Shown here in pieces: positions 23,882-31,972 of a DNA stretch of 64,000 nucleotides; the first letter of the stretch is position 1; each line of letters begins with the position of its first letter. A program made the position numbers and the translations under genes. A model generated the notes under the pieces. The model was given only the letters and a program-made list of their open reading frames with translations. It made no database searches and was not told the origin of the DNA. The stretch is from Microbacterium esteraromaticum (lineage in GTDB: Bacteria > Actinomycetota > Actinomycetes > Actinomycetales > Microbacteriaceae). The stretch spans positions 310,001 through 374,000 of the forward strand of contig NZ_CP118100.1 in the NCBI RefSeq assembly GCF_028747645.1, written 5' to 3'.

Positions 23882-25348
23882 ATGTGCGGCATCGTCGGAA
23901 TGGTCGGAAACGGCCCCGTCAACCAGGACATCTACGACGCCCTGCTGCTGCTGCAGCATCGCGGTCAGGACGCCACCGGCATCGCGACAGTCGAGTCGAG
24001 CGGCGTCATGCACATGGCGAAGGCCTCGGGCATGGTGCGCGAGGCGTTCCGTACGCGCGATATGCGCGCGCTGCTCGGTAATGTCGGCCTCGGGCACGTG
24101 CGCTATGCCACCAAGGGCACGGCCTCCAACGAAGAAGAGATGCAGCCGTTCTACGTGAACGCGCCGTACGGCATTGTGCTCATCCACAACGGCAACCTCA
24201 CCAACACGCGTGAGCTCACTGCCGACATGGCCTACCGCGACCGTCGGCACCTGAACTCGTCCAGCGACACCGAGCTGCTGCTGAACGTGCTGGCCGGCGA
24301 ACTTCAGACCTCGACTTCGACCGTCGACCTCGACCCGGATCGCATCTTCGACGCCGTCGAGCGCACGCACGCGCGCATCGAGGGCGCGTACGCGGTCATC
24401 GCGATCATCGCCGGCTACGGTCTGCTCGCGTTCCGCGATCCGTTCGGCATCCGCCCGCTCATCCTCGGCCGACGCACGAGCGCGGCGCCGGGCGATGCCG
24501 ATGAGTGGGTCGTCACCAGCGAGTCGCTGGTGCTCGAGAACGCCGACTACGAGATCGTGCGCGAGGTCGCCCCCGGCGAAGCCGTGTTCATCTCGAACGA
24601 CGGTGAGCTGTCGACCCGCCAGTGCGCGAAGCAGACGCAGCTCACGCCGTGCGCGTTCGAGTACGTCTATCTCGCCCGTCCCGACTCGGTCATGAACGGC
24701 GTCTCGGTCTACGAGTCGCGCCTGCGGATGGGCGACAAGCTGGCCGACACGATCGCCAAGCACGTGCCGCTCGACGAGATCGACGTGGTCATGCCGATTC
24801 CCGACTCGTCGCGTCCGGCGGCGATGGAGGTGGCCCGCAAGCTCGGCAAGGAATACCGCGAGGGCTTCTACAAGAACCGCTACGTCGGTCGCACCTTCAT
24901 CATGCCCGGGCAGGCGGTGCGCAAGAAGAGCGTGCGGCAGAAGCTGAACGCGATGTCGACCGAGTTCCGCGGCAAGAACGTGCTGCTCATCGACGACTCG
25001 ATCGTGCGCGGTACCACCAGCCAGCAGATCATCCAGATGGCGCGCGACGCCGGCGCCAAGTCGGTGATCTTCGCCTCGGCTGCGCCGCCGGTGCGCTACC
25101 CGCACGTGTACGGCATCAACATGCCCTCCAAGCACGAGCTGATTGCTCACGGGCGCACCATCCCCGAGATCGCCGAGGAACTCGGCGCCGATCGCATGGT
25201 CTACCAAGAGGTCGAAGACCTCAAGGCGGCGATCATCGAGGGCACCGATCTGACCGACCTCGACCTCAGCTGCTTCGACGGGCGCTACGTCACCGGAACC
25301 GTCACCGACGAGTACCTCGACTGGGTCGAGAAGTCCCAGACGTCATGA
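23882..25348 (+). CDS. purF: amidophosphoribosyltransferase
   Basis: A 488-residue enzyme. It opens with MCGIVGMVG, whose Cys2 becomes the N-terminal nucleophile of the glutaminase domain after Met removal. FGIRPLILGRR and the phosphoribosyl-diphosphate loop VLLIDDSIVRGTTSQQI mark the second domain. It catalyses the first committed step of de novo purine synthesis. The stop overlaps the MFS gene by ATGA. In actinobacteria the purM/purF region is often followed by a DUF3073 gene, as here. Confidence 0.95.
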   Translation: MCGIVGMVGNGPVNQDIYDALLLLQHRGQDATGIATVESSGVMHMAKASGMVREAFRTRDMRALLGNVGLGHVRYATKGTASNEEEMQPFYVNAPYGIVLIHNGNLTNTRELTADMAYRDRRHLNSSSDTELLLNVLAGELQTSTSTVDLDPDRIFDAVERTHARIEGAYAVIAIIAGYGLLAFRDPFGIRPLILGRRTSAAPGDADEWVVTSESLVLENADYEIVREVAPGEAVFISNDGELSTRQCAKQTQLTPCAFEYVYLARPDSVMNGVSVYESRLRMGDKLADTIAKHVPLDEIDVVMPIPDSSRPAAMEVARKLGKEYREGFYKNRYVGRTFIMPGQAVRKKSVRQKLNAMSTEFRGKNVLLIDDSIVRGTTSQQIIQMARDAGAKSVIFASAAPPVRYPHVYGINMPSKHELIAHGRTIPEIAEELGADRMVYQEVEDLKAAIIEGTDLTDLDLSCFDGRYVTGTVTDEYLDWVEKSQTS

Positions 25349-26661
25349 CCCGGGTGAGTGCGCGCCCGCTCTGGCGGGGCCGCGCGCTCGCCATGCTGGG
25401 CATTGTGCTGTGCGCGTTCTCTCTGCGCTCGGCCGTGGCATCGCTGTCGCCGGTCATCGAACTGATCGGTGCCGACTTCACTGTGTCGCCCACGGTGCTC
25501 GGCATCATCGGCACGATTCCGCCGGTCTGCTTCGCGCTGTTCGGTCTGATCACTCCGATGCTCGAGCAGCGCTTGGGTATCGAACGGGTTGCCGTCATCG
25601 CTCTGCTGACGATCACGGCCGGTATCGTCTCGCGTGGGCTGGTGGGCGACTCGGTCGGGCTGCTCATGGCGACGGCACTGACGTTCGCCGGCGTCGGGAT
25701 GGGCAACATTCTGCTGCCCCCGTTGGTGAAGAAGTACTTCCCCGATCGCATCGGGCTGATGATGACGTTGTACACCACGGCGATGTCGTTCTCGACGTTC
25801 CTACCGCCGATGGTGGCTGTGCCGGTGGCCGAGGCCACCGACTGGCGGTTCTCGCTGGCGATGTGGGGTGCGTTCGCTCTGGCCGGGGCCATTCCGTGGA
25901 TGCTGATGCTGCTGCGCCCGGCGGATGACAGCATCCGCCACTCCACGCCGCAGGAGGCGCCGCGCACGGCGCCGGTGACCCGGCCGTCCTCGGGCGGCGA
26001 CGAGCCGGCGCTGACCGGCCCGATCGCGACGGCGCCGGCCACACGGCGCATCTTCGGGCGGCTGCGGCGGATTCCGCTGGTGTGGGCGCTGGCGTTCACC
26101 TTCGGCACGTCATCGACGATGGCGTACGTCACCTTCGCGTGGATGCCGGTGATCCTCGTCGATCTGGCGGGAGTGAGCGCGGCGACCGCCGGGTTCCTGC
26201 TGTCGCTGTTCGCCACCGTGTCGTTGCCGGCATCGCTGCTGGTTCCGGTGCTCGTGGTGCGGTTCCAGGCGACGCGTCCGTTGTTCGCGTTCGGGTCGAT
26301 CGGCGGGCTGATCGGTCTGATCGGACTGCTCCTGGCCCCGCTGCCGGGGCTGCTGCCGCTGTGGATGGTGCTGTTCGGCCTGGTCGGCGTGCTGTTCCCG
26401 TTGTCGCTGGTGCTCATCAGCATCCGCTCGCGCACGCCCGAGAGTGCCGTCGTACTGTCGAGTTTCGTGCAGAGCGTCGGCTACACGTTCGCCGCCGTCT
26501 TCCCGCTGCTGATCGGCGTGCTGCACGACCTGACGCATGCGTGGACGGTGCCGCTGCTGATCGTGGCCGGCGTGCTCGTCGTGACGTTCCCGGCCGGGAT
26601 GATCGCCGGCAGGCGCGTCACGGTGGAGGACGAATGGGAGCGCCGGCACGGGAAGTGGTGA
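25345..26661 (+). CDS. MFS transporter, CynX/NimT type
   Basis: A 438-residue major-facilitator protein with about 12 membrane segments and a long cytoplasmic loop in the middle (about residues 195-235, Pro/Thr-rich, TRRIFGRLRRIP). The first helix region GIVLCAFSLRSAVASLSPVI and the GVGMGNILLPPLVKKYFPDR block resemble the CynX/NimT (cyanate or 2-nitroimidazole) subgroup. The substrate is unknown. The ATGA overlap with purF suggests co-translation. Confidence 0.82.
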   Translation: MTRVSARPLWRGRALAMLGIVLCAFSLRSAVASLSPVIELIGADFTVSPTVLGIIGTIPPVCFALFGLITPMLEQRLGIERVAVIALLTITAGIVSRGLVGDSVGLLMATALTFAGVGMGNILLPPLVKKYFPDRIGLMMTLYTTAMSFSTFLPPMVAVPVAEATDWRFSLAMWGAFALAGAIPWMLMLLRPADDSIRHSTPQEAPRTAPVTRPSSGGDEPALTGPIATAPATRRIFGRLRRIPLVWALAFTFGTSSTMAYVTFAWMPVILVDLAGVSAATAGFLLSLFATVSLPASLLVPVLVVRFQATRPLFAFGSIGGLIGLIGLLLAPLPGLLPLWMVLFGLVGVLFPLSLVLISIRSRTPESAVVLSSFVQSVGYTFAAVFPLLIGVLHDLTHAWTVPLLIVAGVLVVTFPAGMIAGRRVTVEDEWERRHGKW

Positions 26662-26705
26662 GGGCGATGCGGGCCGGGTCAGGCCCGGGCGCGCAGACGT
26701 CATCC

Positions 26706-26778
26706 GCAACAGGCTCTTTACCCAGTACAGGATGATTCGGAGCGATTCAGCCTGTTCTCGTCAACCGTCCTGTTCTCG
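26706..26778. repeat. intergenic palindrome, family A copy 3 (degraded)
   Basis: Carries AACAGGCT (26708-26715) that pairs with AGCCTGTT (26749-26756), plus a degraded left copy (TACAGGATG) and a further right arm CGTCCTGTTCTCG at 26766-26778. It shares the core of the 17751-17942 copies and the left-left-right-right layout. It lies between the convergent MFS and DUF3073 genes. Confidence 0.8.
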
Positions 26779-26882
26779 TGCGCGGCAGGCAGACTTCAGT
26801 ACTCCCGCGAGTGGCAACGACGAAACCCTGGTCGACGCAGCGGATGCTGGTCGCCAGGGTGTCTGTCGTGCACAGAAGCGGA

Positions 26883-27068
26883 TCAGGCTCGCTCGAGCTC
26901 GTCCTCGTCTTCGTCTTCGTACATGTCGGCCCACTTGTCGACGTACTGGTCCTCGGACGAGGGATGCCCGAGTTCACTCTCCAAGGCGGAGAAATTCACA
27001 TCCGGACTGTACGACTTGAGTTCGCGAGCAATCTTTGTGTGCTTCGCCTTCTGACGGCCACGGCCCAT
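26883..27068 (-). CDS. DUF3073 protein
   Basis: A 61-residue protein with the DUF3073 signature MGRGRQKAKHTKIARELKSY at its start, and an acidic C terminus (YEDEDEDELERA). The family is restricted to actinobacteria and its role is unknown; it is commonly found next to purine genes, as here. AAAGGGGG lies upstream of the ATG, and TATCAT (minus strand, near 27117-27122) is a possible -10. Confidence 0.92.
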   Translation of the reverse strand: MGRGRQKAKHTKIARELKSYSPDVNFSALESELGHPSSEDQYVDKWADMYEDEDEDELERA

Positions 27069-27219
27069 GCGCGAGACCCCCTTTTACGAGTTCAGCAGCG
27101 GGCGGTGCATGCCCGATGATATTCACGGCACCGGCTCGAGGCCGGTAAGAGTAGCATTCAGGATAGCACGCACGCCAGACCACCAGGCCGTCCTGCGGCC
27201 TTCGAGCGGAAGGATCGAC

Positions 27220-27762
27220 ATGACGGATTCCACGCCCGCAGCATCCGACGAGGCAGCACAGAACGCCGCCCTGCAGAAGGCGGTCATCGTCGGCCTGCAA
27301 CCCGGCCAACCCGGGCACGTTCTCGATGAGGCAGTGAAGTACGCGAAGCTGCTCGGCTCGCCGCTCGTTGTGGTGCACGTCGACGTCACGCGGTTCGTGA
27401 CGTACGAAGACCCCGACGGCTATGTGCACTCGGCGCCCATCGACCTGAACATCGACTCGGGCATCGCCGAGTTCGAAGAAGTGCAGCAGGCCGCCGAGCA
27501 GCTGTTGAAGAAGGCTGATGTCGTCTGGACCGCACGCCAGCTGGTGGGTGACCCTGCCCTGGCGATCAAGCAGCTCGCCGAGCGGCTCGATGCGCAGCTG
27601 ATCGTCGTGGGTACGCGCAAGCGCGGCCTGGGGGAGTCGATCCGGGAGTTCTTCACCGGGTCGGTCGCGGCACGCCTGGCGCATCGGCAGCACCGCTCGG
27701 TGCTCGTCGTGCCGCAGGAGGAGCCTGTGCCCGACGACCAGGAAGACGTCTGGACCGAGTAG
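27220..27762 (+). CDS. universal stress protein (UspA family)
   Basis: A 180-residue single-domain UspA protein. AVIVGLQPGQPGHVLDEAVKYA opens the fold, and the C-terminal nucleotide-binding pattern VVGTRKRGLGESIREFFTGS, then VAARLAHRQHRSVLVVP, is kept (G-2x-G-9x-G-S type), so ATP binding is plausible. The ATG at 27220 was chosen because GGAAGG precedes it and similarity begins there; the open frame further upstream is in the divergent promoter region. Confidence 0.88.
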   Translation: MTDSTPAASDEAAQNAALQKAVIVGLQPGQPGHVLDEAVKYAKLLGSPLVVVHVDVTRFVTYEDPDGYVHSAPIDLNIDSGIAEFEEVQQAAEQLLKKADVVWTARQLVGDPALAIKQLAERLDAQLIVVGTRKRGLGESIREFFTGSVAARLAHRQHRSVLVVPQEEPVPDDQEDVWTE

Positions 27763-27780
27763 CCACGCCGCGCGCACTCG

Positions 27781-27865
27781 CGCCGACACCCCCAGTTCAT
27801 GTCGAGACCCCCACGAATGGACGTCCATACGTGGGGGTCTCGACGATAGGTGGGGGTCTCGGCGG
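27781..27865. repeat. intergenic palindrome, family D
   Basis: Inner arms GTCGAGACCCCCACG (27801-27815) and its exact complement (27830-27844) enclose ATGGACGTCCAT, itself a palindrome, so 27801-27844 is nearly one 44-bp palindrome. Outer arms are GCCGACACCCCCA (about 27783-27795) and TGGGGGTCTCGGC (27851-27863), paired with one mismatch. The layout is left-left-right-right. It lies between convergent genes (UspA and PadR). Confidence 0.9.
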
Positions 27866-27922
27866 CAGGGGCCGGGCGCGACGCCGGGCCAGCCCAGACG
27901 CGGGCCCGACCCAGACGCGGGG

Positions 27923-28555
27923 TCAGTCCTGCGGCGGAGCGGCCAGGGCGCGGGTCACCGCGCGGGCCGCGTCGTCCAGTGCCTGCTCGAGGTCTGCGAC
28001 GACGGATGCCGGCAGCGCGCCGCCCCGTGCCACATGGGTGCGCAGATCGGTGCGTACCTGTGCGCGGAAGGCGTTGATGGCAGCATCCGCCCGGCCCAGC
28101 TGCTCGCGGCTGGTGGTGCGCTCGTCGCTCATCGAGTCGGCGTGTGCGCGCTCCTTGGCATCCCGCTTCTCTTTCTGCGCGGCGGTGGCGAGGTCGGCGC
28201 GCAGGCTGCGCATCGCCTCTTGCACGCTGTGCCGCACCTCGCTGGCGATCAGGCGCACCGAGTCGGACAGCCCCTCTTCGATGCCCTCCAGCTCGCCCTC
28301 GCGGGCCGTGAGCTCGGCGCGGCCGGCGTCGGTGATCGCGTAGATCGTGGTGCGTCCGTCGACGGTCTTCGACACCAGGCCCTCTTCTTCGAGCTTCGCG
28401 AGTCGAGGGTAGATGGTGCCGGCGCTGGGGGTGTAGGTGCCACCGGTGCGGTCGGTGAGCGCCTGGATGATGCCGTAGCCGTGCTGCGGAGACTCGGCGA
28501 GCAGCGACAGCAGATACAGCCGCAGGTCGCCGTGCGAGAAGACCGCGGGGGTCAT
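27923..28555 (-). CDS. PadR-family transcriptional regulator
   Basis: A 210-residue regulator. The winged helix (HGDLRLYLLSLLAESPQHGY, then GIIQALTDRTGGTYTPSAGT and IYPRLAKLEEEGLVSKTVDG) is followed by a long helical, charged C-terminal part typical of PadR subfamily 2 with a dimerising coiled coil. The ATG at 28555 overlaps the DUF4097 stop by ATGA. The pair probably shares the promoter with the 13-bp inverted repeats at 29418-29462, so PadR is likely autoregulated. Confidence 0.88.
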   Translation of the reverse strand: MTPAVFSHGDLRLYLLSLLAESPQHGYGIIQALTDRTGGTYTPSAGTIYPRLAKLEEEGLVSKTVDGRTTIYAITDAGRAELTAREGELEGIEEGLSDSVRLIASEVRHSVQEAMRSLRADLATAAQKEKRDAKERAHADSMSDERTTSREQLGRADAAINAFRAQVRTDLRTHVARGGALPASVVADLEQALDDAARAVTRALAAPPQD

Positions 28556-29391
28556 GATTCCCACTCCGCGTCGTCGGCGACCGACACCTGCGGGCGGCGC
28601 AGTACCGCGATCGATCCCGAGACCGAGTTGGCGCGCACGTCGACGAAGCTGCCGGCGAGCTCGCCCTTCTGTCCGGTGTAGGTGGCGGGGCCACCGCCCG
28701 AGCGCTCGATGCCGTCGACGGTGAGCTTGCCGCTCATGCTGCGCAGCACGTAGTTGGCGGGCAGGGTCTCGTCGAGGCGGATCCGGGTGGAGCCCGAGAC
28801 GGTGTTCAGGTTGATGGTGTTCATGTCGCCGATGGCCTCGACGAGCACGTCACCCGAGACGGTGTCGACGGTTGCCTTGTGCATGGTGCCGGTGACGGCC
28901 ATGTCGCCCGAGACGCTGTTGGCGTTGATCGAGCCGGTGAGCGCGCGCACCTGCACGTCGCCCGAGACGCTGTTGAGCGTCAGGTCGCCCGAGATGTTGT
29001 CGGCGATGATGTCGCCCGAGACGGTGTTCAGTCGCGCGTCGTTTCGGATGCCCGAGATCAGGGCTCCGGCACTGACGACGCCGAGGGTGAGGGCGATGCT
29101 GCGCGGTACGGCGATGCTGATCTCGGCCTTGGGGCCACCGGCACCGAAGTTGCGGAAGACGTCGAGGAAGTTGTCCCACCCGATCTGGGGGTGGTCGATC
29201 TCGACCTGGGTGCCGTCGGATTCGATGCGCAGGTCTTTGATGGTGACCCCGTGCACCTCGATGCGGATGCCGGGTTCGTCGTGCGCCACGACGTCGACCT
29301 GGCCGCCGACGAGCCCGACCTTGAGCCGGGACGCCGAGGCGATGTCGATGACGCGTTCCTCGCCGGGGGCGATGAGCCACTTCTCGGTCAT
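28552..29391 (-). CDS. DUF4097 beta-repeat protein
   Basis: A 279-residue protein. After a short N-terminal part, repeated NTVSGD / NSVSGD turns every about 17-20 residues from about residue 125 to 270 predict a right-handed beta-solenoid of the DUF4097 family. There is no signal peptide or membrane segment, so it is cytoplasmic. The function is unknown, but DUF4097 genes are very often paired with PadR genes. AGGAGA lies 7 nt before the ATG at 29391. Confidence 0.85.
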   Translation of the reverse strand: MTEKWLIAPGEERVIDIASASRLKVGLVGGQVDVVAHDEPGIRIEVHGVTIKDLRIESDGTQVEIDHPQIGWDNFLDVFRNFGAGGPKAEISIAVPRSIALTLGVVSAGALISGIRNDARLNTVSGDIIADNISGDLTLNSVSGDVQVRALTGSINANSVSGDMAVTGTMHKATVDTVSGDVLVEAIGDMNTINLNTVSGSTRIRLDETLPANYVLRSMSGKLTVDGIERSGGGPATYTGQKGELAGSFVDVRANSVSGSIAVLRRPQVSVADDAEWES

Positions 29392-29417
29392 GTCGTTCTC
29401 TCCTGAGTTCGGCGATA

Positions 29418-29462
29418 TCGAGATATATCGCGTTGAAGCGAGAATAACACGATATATCTCGA
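29418..29462. promoter_or_regulatory. PadR operator-like inverted repeat
   Basis: TCGAGATATATCG (29418-29430) and its perfect complement CGATATATCTCGA (29450-29462) are separated by 19 bp. GATATATC-type dyads fit what is known of PadR sites. It lies just upstream of the DUF4097-padR operon and is A/T-rich against its surroundings. Confidence 0.75.
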
Positions 29463-29489
29463 TTGCGCCTGGGGGTTTGCCGAGAAGGA

Positions 29490-29520
29490 TTGACCTTGAC
29501 GCAGCGTCAACTTCTAGCGT
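29490..29520 (+). promoter_or_regulatory. MerR-type promoter with long spacer and central palindrome
   Basis: TTGACC (29490-29495) and TAGCGT (29515-29520) are 19 bp apart, the over-long spacing typical of MerR-family targets. The spacer holds the perfect palindrome TTGACGC-A-GCGTCAA at 29496-29510. This is probably the autoregulated promoter of the TipA-like gene. Confidence 0.75.
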
Positions 29521-29545
29521 GGTCCTCAATGACGGAAGGGATGCC

Positions 29546-30313
29546 ATGGACTGGTCGATCCAAGAGATCGCGCGACTCGCCGGAACCACGAGCAGAACGC
29601 TGCGGCACTACGACGACATCGGACTGCTCGCGCCGTCACGCGTCGCGCGCAACGGCTACCGCCACTATGACCGGGCGGCGCTCGTGCGCCTGCAGCGCAT
29701 CCTGTTGCTGCGCGAGCTCGGGCTCGGACTGCCGCAGATCGCCGACGTGCTCGACCGCGGCGAATCCGAGGAAGGTGCGCTCGAAGCGCACCTGGCCTGG
29801 CTGCGCCAGGAACAGGAGCGGATGCTGCGGCAGATCGCTTCGGTCGAGAGCACCATTCACGCGTTGAGAGAAGGAGGGCCAATCATGGCCGAGAACATGT
29901 TCGACGGGTTCGACCACACCCGCTACAAGGACGAGGTCGAGCAGCGCTGGGGCAAGAACGCCTACGCGGCGGGTGATCGCTGGTGGCGCGGCATGAGTGC
30001 CGATGAGCGGCGGGAGTGGCAGCAGCGCGTCGCCGATCTGGCCGGTGACTGGGTGGCCGCGGCCGAGAGCGGGGTCGATCCGGCATCCGATGCCGCGCAG
30101 GACCTCGCGCGCCGTCATGTCGCATGGCTCATGAGTGTGCCCGGCACGCCGGCATCCGAGAACGGGGGTGACACGAAGGTGTACGTGCTCGGCCTCGCCG
30201 ACATGTACGCCGCCGACCCGCGATTCGCGGCCAACTACGCCACCCGCGACGGCACCGCCGGTGCGGAGTTCGTGCGCGACGCCCTGCGTGTCTACGCCGA
30301 GGCGGCGCTGTAG
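29546..30313 (+). CDS. MerR-family regulator with TipAS ligand domain (TipA-like)
   Basis: A 255-residue protein. Residues 1-70 are a MerR winged helix (SIQEIARLAGTTSRTLRHYD, DIGLLAPSRVARNGYRHYDR), a coiled coil follows at about 75-112, and residues about 114-255 are the TipAS domain (NMFDGFDHTRYKDEVEQRWG; GMSADERREWQ; WLMSVPGTPA). Streptomyces TipAL is 253 residues and TipAS 144; the sizes here would be 255 and 142. The protein has no cysteine, so it cannot capture thiopeptides covalently as TipA does. The ATG at 29546 follows GGAAGGG at 5 nt. Expected role: sensing thiopeptide-like or other amphipathic drugs and activating its own promoter. Confidence 0.88.
   Translation: MDWSIQEIARLAGTTSRTLRHYDDIGLLAPSRVARNGYRHYDRAALVRLQRILLLRELGLGLPQIADVLDRGESEEGALEAHLAWLRQEQERMLRQIASVESTIHALREGGPIMAENMFDGFDHTRYKDEVEQRWGKNAYAAGDRWWRGMSADERREWQQRVADLAGDWVAAAESGVDPASDAAQDLARRHVAWLMSVPGTPASENGGDTKVYVLGLADMYAADPRFAANYATRDGTAGAEFVRDALRVYAEAAL
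29871..29887 (+). promoter_or_regulatory. internal ribosome-binding site and start for a free TipAS domain
   Basis: AAGGAGG at 29871-29877 lies 7 nt before an in-frame ATG at 29885. Initiation here would give a 142-residue protein made only of the ligand domain. This is the strongest Shine-Dalgarno sequence near this gene. Confidence 0.75.
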
Positions 30314-30322
30314 TCCACATCG

Positions 30323-30351
30323 CGGGGGTGCGGGCGGCGTCCGCACCCCCG
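30323..30351 (+). terminator. hairpin terminator after the TipA-like gene
   Basis: A perfect 11-bp stem (CGGGGGTGCGG / CCGCACCCCCG) with a 7-nt loop, 10 nt after the stop. No T-run. Confidence 0.7.
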
Positions 30352-30375
30352 TCGTGCGCGTCTGATCGTGAGCGT

Positions 30376-30424
30376 TTGTGCAACGTGCGGGGCAGGGGCT
30401 AGCGTCGGATTGCTAAACGTTTCA
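30376..30424 (+). promoter_or_regulatory. sulfatase promoter with LacI-type operator
   Basis: TTGTGC (30376-30381) and TAGCGT (30400-30405) are 18 bp apart. The predicted transcription start falls in TGCTAAACGTTTCA (30411-30424), whose centre AAACGTTT is a palindrome. The TAAACG half matches the large operator at 31897-31922, so both are probably bound by the LacI protein encoded at 35103. Confidence 0.6.
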
Positions 30425-30442
30425 GGTTCGATGAGGAGTCCG

Positions 30443-31846
30443 ATGTCCATGCCCGAGTCCCGCCGCCCCAATGTGCTCGTGATCGTCTCGGACGACCACG
30501 GCTATGCCGACAGGTCCGCGCTCGGCGTCGACCCGGCGGTGCGCACGCCGTCACTTGACCGCCTGGCGGCCGAGGGTGTCACCTGCGACGAGGCCTACGT
30601 CACCGCGCCGGTGTGCTCCCCCTCGCGGGCCGGACTCATCGGCGGGGCCTATCAGCAGCGCTGGGGCGCGCACTGGTTCGACGACTCCGCCGTGCCGGGA
30701 GCCGACCACCTGACGGTCGCCGAGCGCCTGCGCGATGCCGGCTACCGCACCGGGTACTACGGCAAGGTGCACTACGGGGGCGAACGCGAGGGGGACCGCG
30801 GTACCCCGCCCCAGCATGGCTTCGAGGACTCGTTCTACGGCCTGGCCGGTCAGTCGATGGGGCGCCTGAACTACCTGCGCCATTCCGACGCCGCGGTCGC
30901 CGAGTACGGTGAGGCGACCCGCGCCATGGCCGTGCAACCCCTGTCGGCCAATGGCGAGCCGGTCGAGGTCGAGCGCTTTCTCACTGACGAGATCGCCGAT
31001 CGTGCGGCGGCGTTCATCGCCGATGACGACGAGCGTCCCTTCTTCGCAACCGTCGCCTTCAACGCCGTGCACAACTTCTGCTGGCAGCTGCCGCCCGAAG
31101 AGCTCGAGGCGCGCGGGCTGCCCGCCTTCGAGGACTGGTACCCGGGCGCAGCCGAGTACCTCGACTGGTACGACGGTGCGATCAGCCCGAACCTGCCGAA
31201 CGGACGCGAGTACTACCTTGCGCAGCTCGAGTTGATGGATGCCCAGATCGGCCGCCTGCTCGATCTGCTCGACGATCTCGGTATCGCCGAGGACACCATC
31301 GTCGTCTACACCACCGACAACGGCGGCTCGAACTGCAACTACGGCGTGAACACACCGCTGAGCGGGTCGAAGTACACGCTGCTCGAAGGGGGCATCCGCG
31401 TGCCCTTCCTGATGCGCTGGTCGGGGCAGCTGCCTGCGGGTGCGCACCGGCGGGGGCTGGTGAGTTCGATGGATATCGCCGGCACCGCCGTCGCCGTCGC
31501 CGGCGCCGACGACTCGGGCCTCGATGGGCGCGATCTGCGCGCCTTCCTGCGCGGCGAGGCGGATGCTGTGCGCGACGAGCTGCACTGGGACTGCCGCTGG
31601 CAGTGGGCCGTGCGGCAGGGGGACTGGAAGCTGCGGTACGTCGACGACGCGTCCGGGCACGCCGAGGAGATCCGCAGGACCGAGCACACCGAGCCCGGTG
31701 CCGGACTCTCGTTGGTGAACCTGCGGTCGGATGCTGTCGAGCAGCGCGATGTCGCCGCTGAGCACCCCGAGGTCGTCGAACGGCTCCAGGCTGCGCGCGC
31801 TGCCTGGCGTTCGCAGATGGACCTCGCCGGCGTCGGTCGCGGCTGA
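30443..31846 (+). CDS. cytoplasmic sulfatase (type I, formylglycine-dependent)
   Basis: A 467-residue arylsulfatase-superfamily enzyme. VLVIVSDDHGYAD supplies the calcium-binding Asp pair, VCSPSRAGLIGG is the CxPSR motif whose Cys must be converted to formylglycine, GYYGKVHYGG carries a conserved Lys, and VVYTTDNGG the second metal Asp. There is no signal peptide or lipobox, so it acts inside the cell, unlike most glycan sulfatases. No formylglycine-generating enzyme gene is in the window. The start is taken at ATG 30443 with GAGGAG 4 nt upstream; ATG 30449 is also possible. It faces an ABC importer 126 bp downstream, which suggests desulfation of imported sulfated sugars. Confidence 0.85.
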   Translation: MSMPESRRPNVLVIVSDDHGYADRSALGVDPAVRTPSLDRLAAEGVTCDEAYVTAPVCSPSRAGLIGGAYQQRWGAHWFDDSAVPGADHLTVAERLRDAGYRTGYYGKVHYGGEREGDRGTPPQHGFEDSFYGLAGQSMGRLNYLRHSDAAVAEYGEATRAMAVQPLSANGEPVEVERFLTDEIADRAAAFIADDDERPFFATVAFNAVHNFCWQLPPEELEARGLPAFEDWYPGAAEYLDWYDGAISPNLPNGREYYLAQLELMDAQIGRLLDLLDDLGIAEDTIVVYTTDNGGSNCNYGVNTPLSGSKYTLLEGGIRVPFLMRWSGQLPAGAHRRGLVSSMDIAGTAVAVAGADDSGLDGRDLRAFLRGEADAVRDELHWDCRWQWAVRQGDWKLRYVDDASGHAEEIRRTEHTEPGAGLSLVNLRSDAVEQRDVAAEHPEVVERLQAARAAWRSQMDLAGVGRG

Positions 31847-31863
31847 GGTCGCGGCCGAGTGTG

Positions 31864-31922
31864 TTGTGATCGTCGGGATGCTGTGATTACACTGCTGTTA
31901 ATCGTTTAGATAAACGATTAAC
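31864..31922 (+). promoter_or_regulatory. promoter with perfect 26-bp LacI-type operator
   Basis: TTGTGA (31864-31869) and TACACT (31888-31893) are 18 bp apart. Starting 4 nt past the -10, GTTAATCGTTTA (31897-31908), GA, and its exact complement (31911-31922) form a 26-bp palindrome that covers the transcription start. This would give tight repression by the LacI protein made from the same operon. Confidence 0.8.
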
Positions 31923-31972
31923 ACGTATCCCGGCATCACAGCCCGACCCCAACAGATCCAAGGGAGGATCGC

